Of a DNA stretch of 64,000 nucleotides, positions 16,085-26,405 are shown one piece after another; positions within the stretch are counted from its first letter, which is position 1, and every line of letters starts with the position of its first letter. A program made the position numbers and the translations under genes. The notes beneath the pieces are model-generated. The model worked only from the letters and a program-made list of their open reading frames with translations, ran no database searches and was not told where the DNA came from. The stretch spans positions 310,001 to 374,000 of the forward strand of contig NZ_CADDWM010000015.1 of the NCBI RefSeq assembly GCF_902809835.1. The letters are read 5' to 3'. The DNA comes from Agromyces sp. Marseille-P2726. Lineage in GTDB: Bacteria; Actinomycetota; Actinomycetes; Actinomycetales; Microbacteriaceae.

Positions 16085-16507
16085 TCAGGCGAACCAGAGC
16101 GCGAGCTCGCGCTCGGCGGAATCCTGGGAGTCCGATCCGTGCACGAGGTTCTGCTGCACCGCAAGGCCCCAGTCACGGCCGAAGTCGCCCCGGATGGTGC
16201 CGGGCGCCGCGGTGGTGGGGTCGGTCGTTCCCGCGAGGACGCGGAAGCCCTCGATGACCCGGTTGCCGGCGACGCGCATCGCGACGGTCGGGCCCGACAT
16301 CATGAAGTCGATGAGCGGCTCGTAGAACGGCTTGCCTTCGTGCTCGGCATAGTGGTTCGCGAGGAGCTCGCGGTCGGCCTGGAGCATGCGGATGTCGACG
16401 AGCGAATACCCCTTCGCCTCGATGCGGCGGAGGATCTCGCCGGTGAGGCTGCGCGCGACGCCGTCGGGCTTCACGAGGACGAGGGTCTCTTCGATGGCGG
16501 TGGTCAT
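16085..16507 (-). CDS. ndk: Nucleoside diphosphate kinase
   Basis: A 140-residue enzyme that transfers the gamma-phosphate among NTPs through a phosphohistidine, His123 in NLVHGSDS. The N-terminal LVLVKPDGVARSL and the Kpn-loop GTIRGDFG are typical. It is last in the ileS-folC-DUF4233-ndk operon; its ATG overlaps the preceding stop (ATGA). Confidence 0.97.
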   Translation of the reverse strand: MTTAIEETLVLVKPDGVARSLTGEILRRIEAKGYSLVDIRMLQADRELLANHYAEHEGKPFYEPLIDFMMSGPTVAMRVAGNRVIEGFRVLAGTTDPTTAAPGTIRGDFGRDWGLAVQQNLVHGSDSQDSAERELALWFA

Positions 16508-16926
16508 TCCTGTTCCTTCCCTGGATCGGCGTTCGCCGTCCGTGTTCGGTCGATTCGTGCACCGGCATGCATGCCGTACCACCACATGCCGCCGAAGATC
16601 GCGCCGATGATGAACATCGCCGGATTGAGGAATCCGCTCGCGATGATCACGACCTGCAGCGCCCAGCCCAGCCAGAAGCCCCAAGAGAAGCGGAGCAGCC
16701 CGATGGTCACGATGAGGCCGAGGATCACCACGCCGCCGGCGACGAGGGCGACCCAGGGCGGAAGGCCCCATCCGCTGTTCTCGGTCGGTGCGAGCCCCCA
16801 GATCACCAGTGTTGCGAGGAACACCACGAGCACCTCGAACGCGAGCACCATCGAGCCGAGGGTCTGTCGCGCCGAGCGCGGCGGTCGTGCGTCGGGCGCG
16901 GCGGTCGGTGTCGTCGCCTCGCTCAT
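16504..16926 (-). CDS. DUF4233 membrane protein
   Basis: A 140-residue protein with four hydrophobic segments (roughly 27-45, 58-80, 83-100, 103-120) and a short basic tail. It matches the DUF4233 family that accompanies folC in actinobacteria. The ATG at 16926 overlaps the folC TGA, and its own stop overlaps ndk, so it is strictly coupled to both. Function is unknown; the tight link to folate polyglutamylation suggests a conserved role, but nothing in the sequence shows one. Confidence 0.88.
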   Translation of the reverse strand: MSEATTPTAAPDARPPRSARQTLGSMVLAFEVLVVFLATLVIWGLAPTENSGWGLPPWVALVAGGVVILGLIVTIGLLRFSWGFWLGWALQVVIIASGFLNPAMFIIGAIFGGMWWYGMHAGARIDRTRTANADPGKEQE

Positions 16927-18299
16927 GCTCGCCCCCATCCGCGGTCGGCCACGATGGACATGGCGTCGCCGACGAGCACGATCGAGCCCGTCACGACCAC
17001 CGCTCGCTTCGGCGCCTCCGACGCCCACGCACGGGCTTCGTCGAGGGCGTCGTCGAGCCGCTCCACGACCTGCACCCGATCGGGCCCGACGCGGCCGGCC
17101 ACGATGCCCGCCAGCTGGTCGACCTCGCGCGCACGATCGGAGTCGGGCGACGTGACGATGAACGAGCCACCGGTGCGGGCGAGCACCTCCACCATGGCGT
17201 CGGCGTCCTTGTCGGCGAGGATCCCGAACACGAAGACGACGTCGTCGAAGTCGAAGTACTCGTCGAGCCCGTCGACCAGCGCCGTGGCGCCGTGCGGATT
17301 GTGCGCGGCATCCACGATGATCGGGGGGTCTGCGGCGATCGCCTGGAACCGGCCCGGCGAAGTCGCCTCGCCGAGTCCGGCCTCCACGATCTCGTCGGCC
17401 AGGCGCACGGAACCGCCGCCGATGAAGGCCTCGACCGCGGCGATCGCGACCGCGGCGTTCTCGGCCTGGTGGCGTCCGAAGAGCGGCAGCGCGATCTCGC
17501 GGTACTCGCCTGCGAGGCCTCGGATGGTGACGAGCTGCCCGCCCACGGCGACCCGGGACTCGATCACCTCGAACGCGTCGCCCTCGACGGCCAGCGTCGA
17601 TTCCGTGAGCTCGGCCGCGTTCTCGAGCACCTCGAGGGCCGCTCGGCGCTGCTTCGCCGAGACGACGGAGGCCATCGGCTTGATGATGCCCGACTTGGTG
17701 CGCGCGATCTCGACGATGGTGTCGCCGAGCCGGCTCTGGTGGTCGAGGTCGATCGGCGTGAACACCGCGACCTGCCCGTCGGCGACGTTCGTCGAATCCC
17801 ACTCGCCGCCCATGCCGACCTCGAGCACGACGACGTCGACGGGGGCATCGGCGAAGCAGGCGAAGGCGAGCGCGGTGAGGGCTTCGAAGTAGGTGAGGGG
17901 CTCGTCTCCGGCGCCCCGGAGCTCGTCGTCGACGATGGCGAGGAACGGGAGGATCTCATCCCAGTTGCGGGCCACGGCCTCGTCGCTGATCGGCACACCG
18001 TCGATGCGGATGCGCTCGTTGAACCGCTCGAGGTGCGGACTGGTGAGCAGACCGGTGCGCAGGCCCGAGGCGCGCAGCAGGCTCTCGATCATGCGGCTCG
18101 TCGACGTCTTGCCGTTCGTGCCGGTGATGTGGATGACCGGGGCCGCACGATGCGGATCCCCTAAGAGCTCGACGGTGCGACGGGTCGGCGCGAGCCGCGG
18201 TCTGGGCGAGCCCTCGCCGACGCGGGCGACCAGCGCGTCGTAGACGGCATCGGCCCGTTCGCGGGCCTCGTCGTCGTGGGCGTCGGATGCGTCGGTCAC
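16923..18299 (-). CDS. folC: Bifunctional folylpolyglutamate synthase/dihydrofolate synthase
   Basis: A 458-residue Mur-ligase-type enzyme that adds glutamate to dihydropteroate and folates. The ATP-binding loop [13 protein letters not shown] is near residue 55, and the family sequences [25 protein letters not shown] and [10 protein letters not shown] are present. The GTG start at 18299 overlaps the ileS stop (GTGA). The order ileS (or valS)-folC-DUF4233-ndk is standard for actinobacteria. Confidence 0.96.
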   Translation of the reverse strand: MTDASDAHDDEARERADAVYDALVARVGEGSPRPRLAPTRRTVELLGDPHRAAPVIHITGTNGKTSTSRMIESLLRASGLRTGLLTSPHLERFNERIRIDGVPISDEAVARNWDEILPFLAIVDDELRGAGDEPLTYFEALTALAFACFADAPVDVVVLEVGMGGEWDSTNVADGQVAVFTPIDLDHQSRLGDTIVEIARTKSGIIKPMASVVSAKQRRAALEVLENAAELTESTLAVEGDAFEVIESRVAVGGQLVTIRGLAGEYREIALPLFGRHQAENAAVAIAAVEAFIGGGSVRLADEIVEAGLGEATSPGRFQAIAADPPIIVDAAHNPHGATALVDGLDEYFDFDDVVFVFGILADKDADAMVEVLARTGGSFIVTSPDSDRAREVDQLAGIVAGRVGPDRVQVVERLDDALDEARAWASEAPKRAVVVTGSIVLVGDAMSIVADRGWGRA

Positions 18300-21200
18300 A
18301 GCTTCTCCAGCTCTACGAGGAGTGCCGAGCCGTCGCCGACGGAACGAGCAGCGGACGCGTCCCCCACGTCGACGGACGTCTCGATGTCGATCTGGAGCGC
18401 GAGCGTCTCGCGGGCGATGAGGTCACGGTGCCGAGCGGCGGCGTCGGCGCCGAGGCCGTCCAGCGTCAAGCCGAGGCGGATGCGGTCGCCGACCTCGAGC
18501 CCTGCGGCCTTGCGCGCGTCCTGCACCGCCCGGACGACGTCGCGGGCAAGACCCTCGGCCTCAAGTTCGGGGGTCGTCGTCGTGTCGAGGATCACGAAGC
18601 CTCCGCCACCGAGGAGCGCCAAGGCGCTCGATCCGTCCTGCGATCCGCCGGACTCGAGCACCAGTTCGTACTCGCCGGGCTCGAGCAGGATGCCGCCGGC
18701 CACCACTCCTTCGCCGTCGGCCGACCAGTCACCGGCTCGCGCCGCCTGGATCGCCTGCTGCACCGAGCGACCGAGGCGCGGACCGGCGGCGCGCGCGTTC
18801 ACCGTGAGCCGCTTGGTCACCCCGTAGGTCTCGGCGCTCGACTCGTCGAGCTCGACGAGGTCGACGGACTTCACGTTGAGCTCGTCGCGGAGGATCCCCT
18901 CGAACGGCGCCAGCTTCGCGGCATCCGTCGTGACCACCGTGAGGTTCGCGAGGGGCAGGCGAACCCGCCGACCGGCCTGCTTGCGCAGCGCGAGCGCGGC
19001 GCCGCTGATCTCGCGGACGGCGTCCATCGCTGAGACGAGCGCATCATCCGCCGGGAACTCCGCGGCATCGGGCCAGTCCTCGAGGTGCACGCTGCGGCCG
19101 CCGGTGAGTCCGCGCCAGATCTTCTCGGTGACGAGCGGCAGGAGCGGTGCAGCCAGTCGCGTGAGCGTCTCGAGCACGGTGTAGAGCGTGTCGAACGCCT
19201 CGGTGCCCGATCCGTCGTCGGCGACGCCGGTCCAGAACCGATCACGCGACCGGCGCACGTACCAGTTGGTGAGCACGTCGCCGAAGTCTCGGAGCTTCTG
19301 GGCGGCGAGCGGCGAATCGTAGGCCTCGAGGTCTGCGGTGACGGCCGTGACGAGGTCGCGCAGCTTCGCGAGCAGGTACTGGTCGAGCACATCGGTCGAG
19401 GAGGTCGAGCGGGATGCCTCGTAGCCGCCCTCCTTCGCGGTGTTCGCGTAGAGGGAGAAGAAGTACCACGTGCTCCACAGCGGCAGCATGAGCTGCCGTA
19501 CACCCTCGCGGATGGCCTCCTCGGTGACGATCAGGTTTCCGCCGCGCAGCACGGAGCTCGACATCAGGAACCAGCGCATCGCGTCGGCGCCGTCGCGGTC
19601 GAAGACCTCGTTGACGTCGGGGTAGTTGCGCAGCGACTTCGACATCTTCTGCCCGTCGCTGCCGAGCACGATGCCGTGGCTCACGACGTTCTCGAACGCC
19701 GGCCGATCGAAGAGCGCGGTCGAGAGCACGTGCATGGTGTAGAACCAGCCGCGCGTCTGCCCGATGTACTCGACGATGTAGTCGGCGGGGTTGTGGGTGT
19801 CGAACCACTCCTTGTTCTCGAACGGGTAGTGCACCTGTGCGTACGGCATGGAGCCCGAGTCGAACCACACGTCGAGCACGTCGGGGATCCGACGCATCGT
19901 GGACCGCCCGCTGGGGTCGTCGGGGTTCGGCCTGGTGAGCTCGTCGATGTAGGGGCGGTGCAGGTCGGGCTCCCCCGCGCTGTTCACCGGGAGTCGGCCG
20001 AAGTCGCGCTCGAGTTCCTCGAGCGATCCGTAGACGTCGACGCGCGGGTGGGCGGGGTCGTCGCTCTTCCACACCGGGATCGGCGAGCCCCAGTAGCGGT
20101 TGCGGCTGATCGACCAGTCGCGGGCGCCGGCGAGCCACTTGCCGAACTGGCCGTCCTTCACGTTCTCTGGGACCCAGTTGATCTGCTGGTTCAGCTCGCC
20201 CATGCGATCGCGGAACTCGGGAACGCGCACGAACCAGCTCGAGACGGCCTTGTAGATGAGCGGATTGCGACAGCGCCAGCAGTGCGGATACGAGTGCTCG
20301 TAGCTCGCCTGCCGGAGCAGGCGCCCTTCGGCCTTCAGGATGCGGGTGAGCGGCTTGTTCGCCTCGCTCCACAGCAGCCCCGCGACATCCGTGACCGCAG
20401 GAAGGAACCGACCTCCGTCGTCGAGCGAGATGATCACCGGGATCCCGGCGGCCTCGCCGACCTTCTGGTCCTCCTCACCGTAGGCCGGCGCCTGGTGGAC
20501 CAGCCCGGTGCCATCGTCGGTGGTCACGTAATCGGCGACGAGGATCTGCCAGGCGTTCTCGAGGCCGTACTGCTCCACGTCGGCGTAGTAGTCGAAGAGC
20601 CGGTCGTAGGTGATGCCGTCGAGCTCGGCGCCGCGCACGGTGCGCGACACGGCGGCCCGGGCCTCGTCGGCGGAGTCGTAGCCGAGCTCCTTGGCGTAGT
20701 CGCCCACGAGGTCGAGGGCGAGCAGGTACTCGCCGCCCAGCACCTCGGTGTCGGAATCACCCGCGCGCTCGCGGAGCACTGTCGCATCGGGCGTACCGTT
20801 CGGCCCCGCCGGCACCACGGCGTACTCGATGTCGGGTCCGACCGCGAGGGCGAAGTTCGTGGGCAGAGTCCAGGGCGTTGTGGTCCAGGCGAGGGCGCGC
20901 ACCGCCGTGAGGCCGAGGGCTTCGGCCTTCGCACCCGTGAGCGGGAAGGTGACGGTGACCGTCTGGTCCTGCACGGTCTTGTACACGTCGTCGTCCATGC
21001 GAAGCTCGTGGTTCGAGAGCGGCGTCTGGTCGCGCCAGCAGTAGGGCAGCACGCGATACCCCTCGTACGCGAGGTCTCGGTCGTGCAGGGTCTTGAATGC
21101 CCAGATCACCGACTCCATGAAGGTCACGTCGAGGGTCTTGTAGTCGTGCTCGAAGTCGACCCAGCGCGCCTGGCGCGTGACGTACTCCTCCCATTCCCTG

Positions 21201-21601
21201 GTGTAGCGGAGAACGGCGTCGCGGGCGGCCTGATTGAACGCCGCGATGCCCATCTCCTCGATCTCGCTCTTGTCGGTGATTCCCAGCTGGCGCTCCGCCT
21301 CGAGCTCCGCGGGCAGCCCGTGCGTGTCCCATCCGAAGCGGCGATGCACCTGATGGCCGCGCATCGTCTGGAAGCGCGGGAAGAGGTCCTTGGCGTATCC
21401 CGTGAGGAGGTGCCCGTAGTGGGGCAGGCCGTTCGCGAATGGCGGGCCGTCGTAGAAGACCCACTCGGGTGCGCCCTCGCGTCGGTCGATCGACGCCTGG
21501 AACGTGCCGTCCTGCTTCCAGAACTCGAGGACCTCGCGCTCGATGGCAGGGAAGTCGGGTGACGGGACGACGCCGTGGTCGCCGGGGGTACGGGGGTACA
21601 C
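18296..21601 (-). CDS. ileS: Isoleucyl-tRNA synthetase
   Basis: A 1101-residue class I synthetase of the long form. It has the HIGH motif as GLPHYGHLL, the CP1 editing domain, the KMSKS motif in [12 protein letters not shown], a C-terminal anticodon-binding domain and an extended tail. I chose the GTG at 21601 ([10 protein letters not shown]), with GAGGAG 9 bases upstream; longer open frames run into the riboswitch. Expression is controlled by the T-box immediately upstream, which senses uncharged tRNA-Ile. It heads the ileS-folC-DUF4233-ndk operon. Confidence 0.97.
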   Translation of the reverse strand: MYPRTPGDHGVVPSPDFPAIEREVLEFWKQDGTFQASIDRREGAPEWVFYDGPPFANGLPHYGHLLTGYAKDLFPRFQTMRGHQVHRRFGWDTHGLPAELEAERQLGITDKSEIEEMGIAAFNQAARDAVLRYTREWEEYVTRQARWVDFEHDYKTLDVTFMESVIWAFKTLHDRDLAYEGYRVLPYCWRDQTPLSNHELRMDDDVYKTVQDQTVTVTFPLTGAKAEALGLTAVRALAWTTTPWTLPTNFALAVGPDIEYAVVPAGPNGTPDATVLRERAGDSDTEVLGGEYLLALDLVGDYAKELGYDSADEARAAVSRTVRGAELDGITYDRLFDYYADVEQYGLENAWQILVADYVTTDDGTGLVHQAPAYGEEDQKVGEAAGIPVIISLDDGGRFLPAVTDVAGLLWSEANKPLTRILKAEGRLLRQASYEHSYPHCWRCRNPLIYKAVSSWFVRVPEFRDRMGELNQQINWVPENVKDGQFGKWLAGARDWSISRNRYWGSPIPVWKSDDPAHPRVDVYGSLEELERDFGRLPVNSAGEPDLHRPYIDELTRPNPDDPSGRSTMRRIPDVLDVWFDSGSMPYAQVHYPFENKEWFDTHNPADYIVEYIGQTRGWFYTMHVLSTALFDRPAFENVVSHGIVLGSDGQKMSKSLRNYPDVNEVFDRDGADAMRWFLMSSSVLRGGNLIVTEEAIREGVRQLMLPLWSTWYFFSLYANTAKEGGYEASRSTSSTDVLDQYLLAKLRDLVTAVTADLEAYDSPLAAQKLRDFGDVLTNWYVRRSRDRFWTGVADDGSGTEAFDTLYTVLETLTRLAAPLLPLVTEKIWRGLTGGRSVHLEDWPDAAEFPADDALVSAMDAVREISGAALALRKQAGRRVRLPLANLTVVTTDAAKLAPFEGILRDELNVKSVDLVELDESSAETYGVTKRLTVNARAAGPRLGRSVQQAIQAARAGDWSADGEGVVAGGILLEPGEYELVLESGGSQDGSSALALLGGGGFVILDTTTTPELEAEGLARDVVRAVQDARKAAGLEVGDRIRLGLTLDGLGADAAARHRDLIARETLALQIDIETSVDVGDASAARSVGDGSALLVELEKL

Positions 21602-21872
21602 GCTCGATCGCTCCTCGTGGCACGGATGCTCTCGCGAGGACGCCGGCCGCTCGTTCGAGCACCGCCGCGGTACCACCTCGCTTGCGAATCATGACTCGGT
21701 CCTGCGACGTGCTCAGGAACCGGGTGCGACTCGCCCCTCGTTGCGGCTGTGACGGGCCACCCGTTCGGTTCTACTGGGCCGGAGGGGTTCGCTTCGCCGC
21801 TTCGCGGCGAATCGCCCCGCCCCCGGCGGTTCTTCCGAAGACTCCCCGGTGATGGCCGGATCGACGTCGTTG
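21602..21872 (-). promoter_or_regulatory. T-box riboswitch (isoleucine, ultrashort stem I, translational)
   Basis: The T-box consensus AGGTGGTACCGCGG is at 21665-21678. Its UGGU can pair with the ACCA end of uncharged tRNA-Ile. Upstream, CCGG/CCGG (21846-21859) closes a loop CCATCA whose ATC (21851-21853) is the isoleucine specifier, displayed in a terminal loop as in the actinobacterial ultrashort-stem-I class. There is no terminator. TCCTCG (21635-21640) can pair with CGAGGA at the ribosome-binding site (21612-21617), so control is by sequestering translation initiation. A -10 TATTCT (21879-21884) overlaps the end of gntR. Confidence 0.88.
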
Positions 21873-21875
21873 GCG

Positions 21876-22277
21876 TCAAGAATACCGTGTCGGTGCGGTA
21901 CGAAGCACACTCGGCGACGACGGCGACGAGCGATACGCCGCGCTCACGAGGGCGAGCAGGGCGCCCTCGGGAAGGTCGTGGAGCTTCGCCTCGTCGACGA
22001 GGTCGTGGATCGCGCCCGCGAGTGCGGCATGGCCGCCGATGCGGACCACCACGACCGCCCCGCGACCACGATGCAGCTCGATGAGCCCCTCGTCGCGCAG
22101 CAGGCGGTACGCCCGCAGCACCGTGTGCACGTTCAGCCCGAGCGATGATGCGAGCTGGCGCGCGGCCGGCAGGCGCTCGCCGCCGATGACGCGACCATCG
22201 ATGATCGCGGACCGCAGGGCCGACGCCAACTGCTCGAACAAGGGCGTCGGGAGCGCGGAGTCCAGCCGAATCAGCAC
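21876..22277 (-). CDS. GntR-family (YtrA-type) transcriptional regulator
   Basis: A 133-residue repressor. The N-terminal winged HTH (about 1-75) contains PLFEQLASALRSAIIDG, LPAARQLASSLGLNVHTVLRAY and DEGLIELHRGRG, typical of GntR. The short C-terminal part (about 50 residues) is characteristic of the YtrA subfamily, so it lacks a large ligand domain. I chose GTG at 22277. TTGTTC-17-TATGCT ends 6 bases before it, implying a leaderless transcript. The divergent transporter gene shares the control region, and the overlapping AGCA-N5-TGCT repeat is a likely autoregulatory site. Confidence 0.88.
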   Translation of the reverse strand: MLIRLDSALPTPLFEQLASALRSAIIDGRVIGGERLPAARQLASSLGLNVHTVLRAYRLLRDEGLIELHRGRGAVVVVRIGGHAALAGAIHDLVDEAKLHDLPEGALLALVSAAYRSSPSSPSVLRTAPTRYS

Positions 22278-22283
22278 GACTTG

Positions 22284-22312
22284 AGCATATTGTGCTATTC
22301 GAACTGGAACAA
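22284..22312 (-). promoter_or_regulatory. gntR promoter with overlapping inverted repeat
   Basis: On the minus strand TTGTTC (22307-22312) and TATGCT (22284-22289) are 17 bases apart. The inverted repeat AGCATATTGTGCT (22284-22296, AGCA-N5-TGCT) overlaps the -10. The GTG follows 6 bases later. A repressor bound here could control both gntR and the divergent transporter gene. Confidence 0.55.
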
Positions 22313-22354
22313 GTTGCTTGTCACCCGTGTCCGCCGCTGCAAGGATGAGTGCCC

Positions 22355-23707
22355 GTGACCACCACCACTCCCGCATCCCCCGCCTCCGAGCACCGCTCCC
22401 CGGTGCGCCGCGTCGCCTGGGCGTCGATGATCGGCACTTCGCTCGAGTCGTTCGATTTCTACGTCTTCGCGTACTTCTCGGCGTTCTTCGTCGGTCCGCT
22501 GTTCTTCGACCCGCTCGGCCAGTTCGGCGGCACGCTCGCCGCGTTCTCGACGATCGCGGTCGCCTTCGTCGTTCGTCCCCTCGGTGCTGCGATCTTCGGG
22601 CACATGGGCGACCGGCTCGGCCGCCGCGCGACCCTGCTCTGGACGGTCGGCATCATGGGCGTCGCCACCGGGTTGATCGGCCTGCTTCCCACCTACGCGC
22701 AGGCGGGCTGGCTCGGCGCCGTGCTGCTCGTGCTCCTCCGCATCGCCCAGGGCCTCTCGCTCGGCGGCGAGTGGGGCGGCTCGATCCTGCTCGCGACCGA
22801 GCACTCGAACCCCGTGAAGCGCGCGTTCTACGCCGCCATCCCGCAGCTCGGCTCCCCCGTCGGCTCCATCCTCTCGGCCGCGCTCTTCATCGTCATGACG
22901 ATCGCCCTGCCGGCCGAGGAGATCGCCGCCTGGGGCTGGCGCATCCCCTTCCTGCTCGCGATCCCGCTGCTGCTCGTCTCGCTCTACCTTCGCTGGTCGA
23001 TCGACGAGACGCCGGTGTTCAAGGAGGTGGTCGCCGAGGGCCGTCGCGACCGCATCCCCTTCGCGACGATGTTCGCCAAGCGCCCGGTTGCGATCGTCAT
23101 CGCGATCGGCGCGGCGATGCTCGGCATCGGCTCCTACTCGCTGATGAACACGTACACCATCAACTACGGCGCGACCGAACTCGGCTTCAGCTTCCAGGAC
23201 CTCCTCGTCGCGACGACCATCGGCGGACTGCTGCAGCTCGTCACCATCCCCCTGTTCGGCGCATGGGCGAATCGGATCGGGTCGGCGCGGGTCGTGGCGT
23301 GGGGCGCCCTCGGCACGCTCCTCATCACCTTCCCGATGTACTTCCTGCTCCAGTTCGCGACGTTCCCGATCCTCGTGGGCACCATGATCATCGGAGGCAT
23401 CCTGCCGACCATGTCGTGGGCAGCGCTCGGCGGCCTGATGAACGACCTGTTCCCCGATCACTTCCGCTACTCGGCCCTGTCGGTGTCGTACGCGGTCGCG
23501 GCGACCGTGGGCGGCTTCGTGCCCCTGGCCACCGTCGCGCTCGGTGAGGCCAGCGGCTACGCCTGGTGGCACCCCGGTGTCGTGCTCGCGCTGCTCTCGG
23601 CCGTGACCCTCATCGCGGCCTGGGCGGCGAGCCGCCTGCCGGTCGTGCCCGAGTCGGGCGACCCCGAGCAGCAGCTCGAGCCGCAGGTGGCCGGCTCGAG
23701 CGTCTGA
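22355..23707 (+). CDS. MFS transporter of the metabolite:H+ symporter (MHS) type
   Basis: A permease of about 450 residues with twelve hydrophobic segments. MHS signatures are present: SLESFDFYVFAYFSAFF in helix 1, RPLGAAIFGHMGDRLGRRATLL in the helix 2-3 loop, and LRIAQGLSLGGEWGGSILLATEH. Relatives carry osmolytes, shikimate, dicarboxylates or aromatic acids, so the substrate is open. The GTG at 22355 has AAGGA 9 bases upstream; a GTG at 22349 is closer than usual. The divergent GntR gene probably regulates it. Confidence 0.9.
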   Translation: MTTTTPASPASEHRSPVRRVAWASMIGTSLESFDFYVFAYFSAFFVGPLFFDPLGQFGGTLAAFSTIAVAFVVRPLGAAIFGHMGDRLGRRATLLWTVGIMGVATGLIGLLPTYAQAGWLGAVLLVLLRIAQGLSLGGEWGGSILLATEHSNPVKRAFYAAIPQLGSPVGSILSAALFIVMTIALPAEEIAAWGWRIPFLLAIPLLLVSLYLRWSIDETPVFKEVVAEGRRDRIPFATMFAKRPVAIVIAIGAAMLGIGSYSLMNTYTINYGATELGFSFQDLLVATTIGGLLQLVTIPLFGAWANRIGSARVVAWGALGTLLITFPMYFLLQFATFPILVGTMIIGGILPTMSWAALGGLMNDLFPDHFRYSALSVSYAVAATVGGFVPLATVALGEASGYAWWHPGVVLALLSAVTLIAAWAASRLPVVPESGDPEQQLEPQVAGSSV

Positions 23708-23730
23708 AGAACCCGGTCCCCGGGGTGCGG

Positions 23731-23754
23731 CGCTCCATCCGATAGGCTGGAGCG
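23731..23754. repeat. Inverted repeat overlapping a TAGGCT box upstream of valS
   Basis: CGCTCCA (23731-23737) and TGGAGCG (23748-23754) are perfect 7-bp arms. TAGGCT (23743-23748), a -10 form used elsewhere in this window, lies in the loop and touches the right arm. It may be the transporter terminator or a valS operator; no -35 is visible. Confidence 0.4.
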
Positions 23755-23810
23755 TCGCACATTCAGGCACCCCCATGGACTCGGTGCCGCATATACCGAA
23801 CCGGAGCATC

Positions 23811-26405
23811 ATGACCGACACCTCGCGCATTCCCGACAAGCCCGCACTCGAGGGCCTCGAAGCGAAGTGGGGCGGGGTATGGGAGCGCGAAGGCGTCTAC
23901 CGGTTCGATCGCAGCGGTGCCACGCGCGAGTCGATCTACTCCATCGACACCCCGCCGCCGACCGCATCCGGATCGCTTCACATCGGCCACGTCTTCTCGT
24001 TCACCCATACCGACCTGGTGGCGCGGTACCAGCGAATGCTCGGACGCAGCGTGTTCTACCCCATGGGATGGGACGACAACGGCCTGCCGACCGAGCGTCG
24101 CGTGCAGAACTACTACGGCGTCCGCTGCGACCCGACCCTCCCGTACGATCCCGACTTCACTACCCCCTTCGAAGGCGCCGACGGCAAGAGCGTGAAGGCC
24201 GCCGACCAGGTGCCGATCAGCCGACGGAACTTCATCGAGCTCTGCGAGCGGCTCACCGCCGAAGACGAGCAGCACTTCGAGTCGCTCTTCCGCCTGCTCG
24301 GGCTGTCGGTCGATTGGACGCAGACGTACCGCACGATCGCCGACGAAGCCTTGTTCACCTCCCAACTGGCGTTCATTCGCAACGTCGAGCGCGGCGAGGC
24401 GTATCAGGCACTCGCCCCGACCCTGTGGGACGTGACGTTCCGCACGGCCGTCGCCCAGGCCGAGCTCGAGGACCGCGAGCAGCCGGGCCACTACCACCGG
24501 GTGGCCTTCCATCGGCCCGACGGAAGCACGGTCGAGATCGAGACCAGCCGCCCCGAGCTCATCCCCGCCTGTGTCGCCCTCGTCGCTCACCCCGACGACG
24601 AGCGGTACCAGCCCCTGTTCGGCACGACGGTCACGACGCCGGTGTTCGGTGTCGAGGTGCCCGTCGTCGCGCATCACCTCGCCCAGAAGGACAAGGGCAC
24701 CGGCATCGCGATGATCTGCACGTTCGGCGACGTGACCGACGTGGTGTGGTGGCGGGAGCTCGATCTGCCGAACCGCGCGATCATCGGGTTCGACGGCCGT
24801 ATCATCGCCGAGGCACCCGACGCCATCACGACCGACGGCGGCCGCGCGGCGTTCGCCGAGCTCGCCGGAAAGACCGTCTTCTCGGCGAAGCAGGCGGTGG
24901 TCGAGCAGTTGCGTGCGTCGGGCGACCTGCTCGGCGAGCCGAAGGCCATCACGCACCCGGTCAAGTTCTACGAGAAGGGCGACCGACCCCTCGAGATCGT
25001 GTCGACCCGCCAGTGGTACATCACCAACGGTGCCCGCGACGAGGGCCTGAAATCGCGCCTGCTCGAACGGGGCCGCGAGATCGACTGGCACCCCGACTTC
25101 ATGCGCGTGCGGTACGAGAACTGGGTCGAGGGCCTCTCGGGCGACTGGCTGATCTCGCGCCAGCGGTTCTTCGGCGTGCCGATCCCGGTCTGGTATCCGC
25201 TCGACGACACGGGCGAACCGCGCTTCGACGAGCCGATCGTGGCGACGCGCGACCTCCTTCCCGTCGACCCGTCGTCTGCGCCGGCGCCCGGTTACGACGA
25301 GTCGCAGCGCGGCCGTCCCCGAGGTTTCATCGGCGAGCACGACATCATGGACACCTGGGCGACGTCATCGCTCACGCCGCAGCTCGCCGCCGGATGGGAA
25401 CGCGATCCCGAGCTCTTCGACCTGCTCTTCCCGTACTCGATGCGTCCCCAGGGCCAGGACATCATCCGCACGTGGCTCTTCTCGACCGTGCTGCGCGCTG
25501 AGCTCGAGCACGGTGAGAAGCCGTGGACGAACGCGGCGATCTCAGGGTTCATCGTCGACCCCGACCGCAAGAAGATGTCGAAGTCGAAGGGCAACGTGGT
25601 GACTCCCACCGGCCTGCTCGAACAACACGGCTCCGATGCCGTTCGCTACTGGGCGGCATCCTCCCGACTCGGTGTCGACGCTGCGTTCGATCCCCAGAAT
25701 CCGACCCAGGTGAAGATCGGGCGCCGGCTCGCCATCAAGGTGCTGAACGCCGCCAAGTTCATCCTCGGCTTCGATGGGCGCGCGGATGCCCCGGTGACCG
25801 TGCCGATCGACCGGAGCATGCTCGCCGGGCTCGCCGAGGTGGTCGCGAGCGCAACTCGCGCCTACGACGGGTACGACCACGCCCGTGCGCTCGAGGCGAC
25901 CGAGACGTTCTTCTGGACGTTCTGCGACGATTACCTCGAGCTCGTCAAGGAGCGTGCCTACGGCGAGCCGAGCCCCGAGCAGGCCTCGGCCGTGGCGGCG
26001 CTGAAGACCGCGCTCAGCGTGCTCCTGCGCCTGTTCGCACCCGTCATCTCGTTCGCCGCCGAAGAAGCGTGGCGGTGGTCGCACGACGGCTCGGTGCACC
26101 TGGCGACGTGGCCGACCGCAGACGACCTCGCGGCCCGTGGCGAGGCCGGCGTCGAGCTCCTCGAGCTCGCGAGCTCGGCGCTCACCGGCATCCGTCGCGC
26201 GAAGACCGACGCCAAGGCCTCGCAGAAGACCCCGGTCGCCCGTGCGGTGATCGCAGCGCCGGCTGCCGGCATCACCCTTCTGCAGTCGGCGGCATCCGAT
26301 CTCCGCGCGGTCGGACGCATCGCCGAGCTCGAGTTCGCCGAAGCAGAGGAGTTCGAGGTGCGCGAGATCGTGCTCGAGCCCCAGGGGGCGGAGGAACGGC
26401 GATGA
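23811..26405 (+). CDS. valS: Valyl-tRNA synthetase
   Basis: An 864-residue class I synthetase. The HIGH motif is GSLHIGHVFSFTHTD, preceded by SIDTPPPTASG. GWDDNGLPTERRVQNYYGVRC is the form found in the actinobacterial type, and KMSKS is present as KKMSKSKGNVVTP. The editing and anticodon-binding domains are complete. There is no long C-terminal coiled-coil arm. The ATG at 23811 has GGAG 5-6 bases upstream. Its stop overlaps the acetyltransferase ATG (ATGA). No T-box is seen upstream, unlike ileS. Confidence 0.97.
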   Translation: MTDTSRIPDKPALEGLEAKWGGVWEREGVYRFDRSGATRESIYSIDTPPPTASGSLHIGHVFSFTHTDLVARYQRMLGRSVFYPMGWDDNGLPTERRVQNYYGVRCDPTLPYDPDFTTPFEGADGKSVKAADQVPISRRNFIELCERLTAEDEQHFESLFRLLGLSVDWTQTYRTIADEALFTSQLAFIRNVERGEAYQALAPTLWDVTFRTAVAQAELEDREQPGHYHRVAFHRPDGSTVEIETSRPELIPACVALVAHPDDERYQPLFGTTVTTPVFGVEVPVVAHHLAQKDKGTGIAMICTFGDVTDVVWWRELDLPNRAIIGFDGRIIAEAPDAITTDGGRAAFAELAGKTVFSAKQAVVEQLRASGDLLGEPKAITHPVKFYEKGDRPLEIVSTRQWYITNGARDEGLKSRLLERGREIDWHPDFMRVRYENWVEGLSGDWLISRQRFFGVPIPVWYPLDDTGEPRFDEPIVATRDLLPVDPSSAPAPGYDESQRGRPRGFIGEHDIMDTWATSSLTPQLAAGWERDPELFDLLFPYSMRPQGQDIIRTWLFSTVLRAELEHGEKPWTNAAISGFIVDPDRKKMSKSKGNVVTPTGLLEQHGSDAVRYWAASSRLGVDAAFDPQNPTQVKIGRRLAIKVLNAAKFILGFDGRADAPVTVPIDRSMLAGLAEVVASATRAYDGYDHARALEATETFFWTFCDDYLELVKERAYGEPSPEQASAVAALKTALSVLLRLFAPVISFAAEEAWRWSHDGSVHLATWPTADDLAARGEAGVELLELASSALTGIRRAKTDAKASQKTPVARAVIAAPAAGITLLQSAASDLRAVGRIAELEFAEAEEFEVREIVLEPQGAEERR

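Noticed and set aside
12924..16325. A plus-strand open frame of over 1,100 codons opposite RNase E/G and beyond
   Set aside because: Antisense shadow of the RNase gene; it even runs out of frame through the VKOR gene.
19085..21562. A long plus-strand frame opposite ileS
   Set aside because: Antisense shadow; ileS is unmistakable on the other strand.
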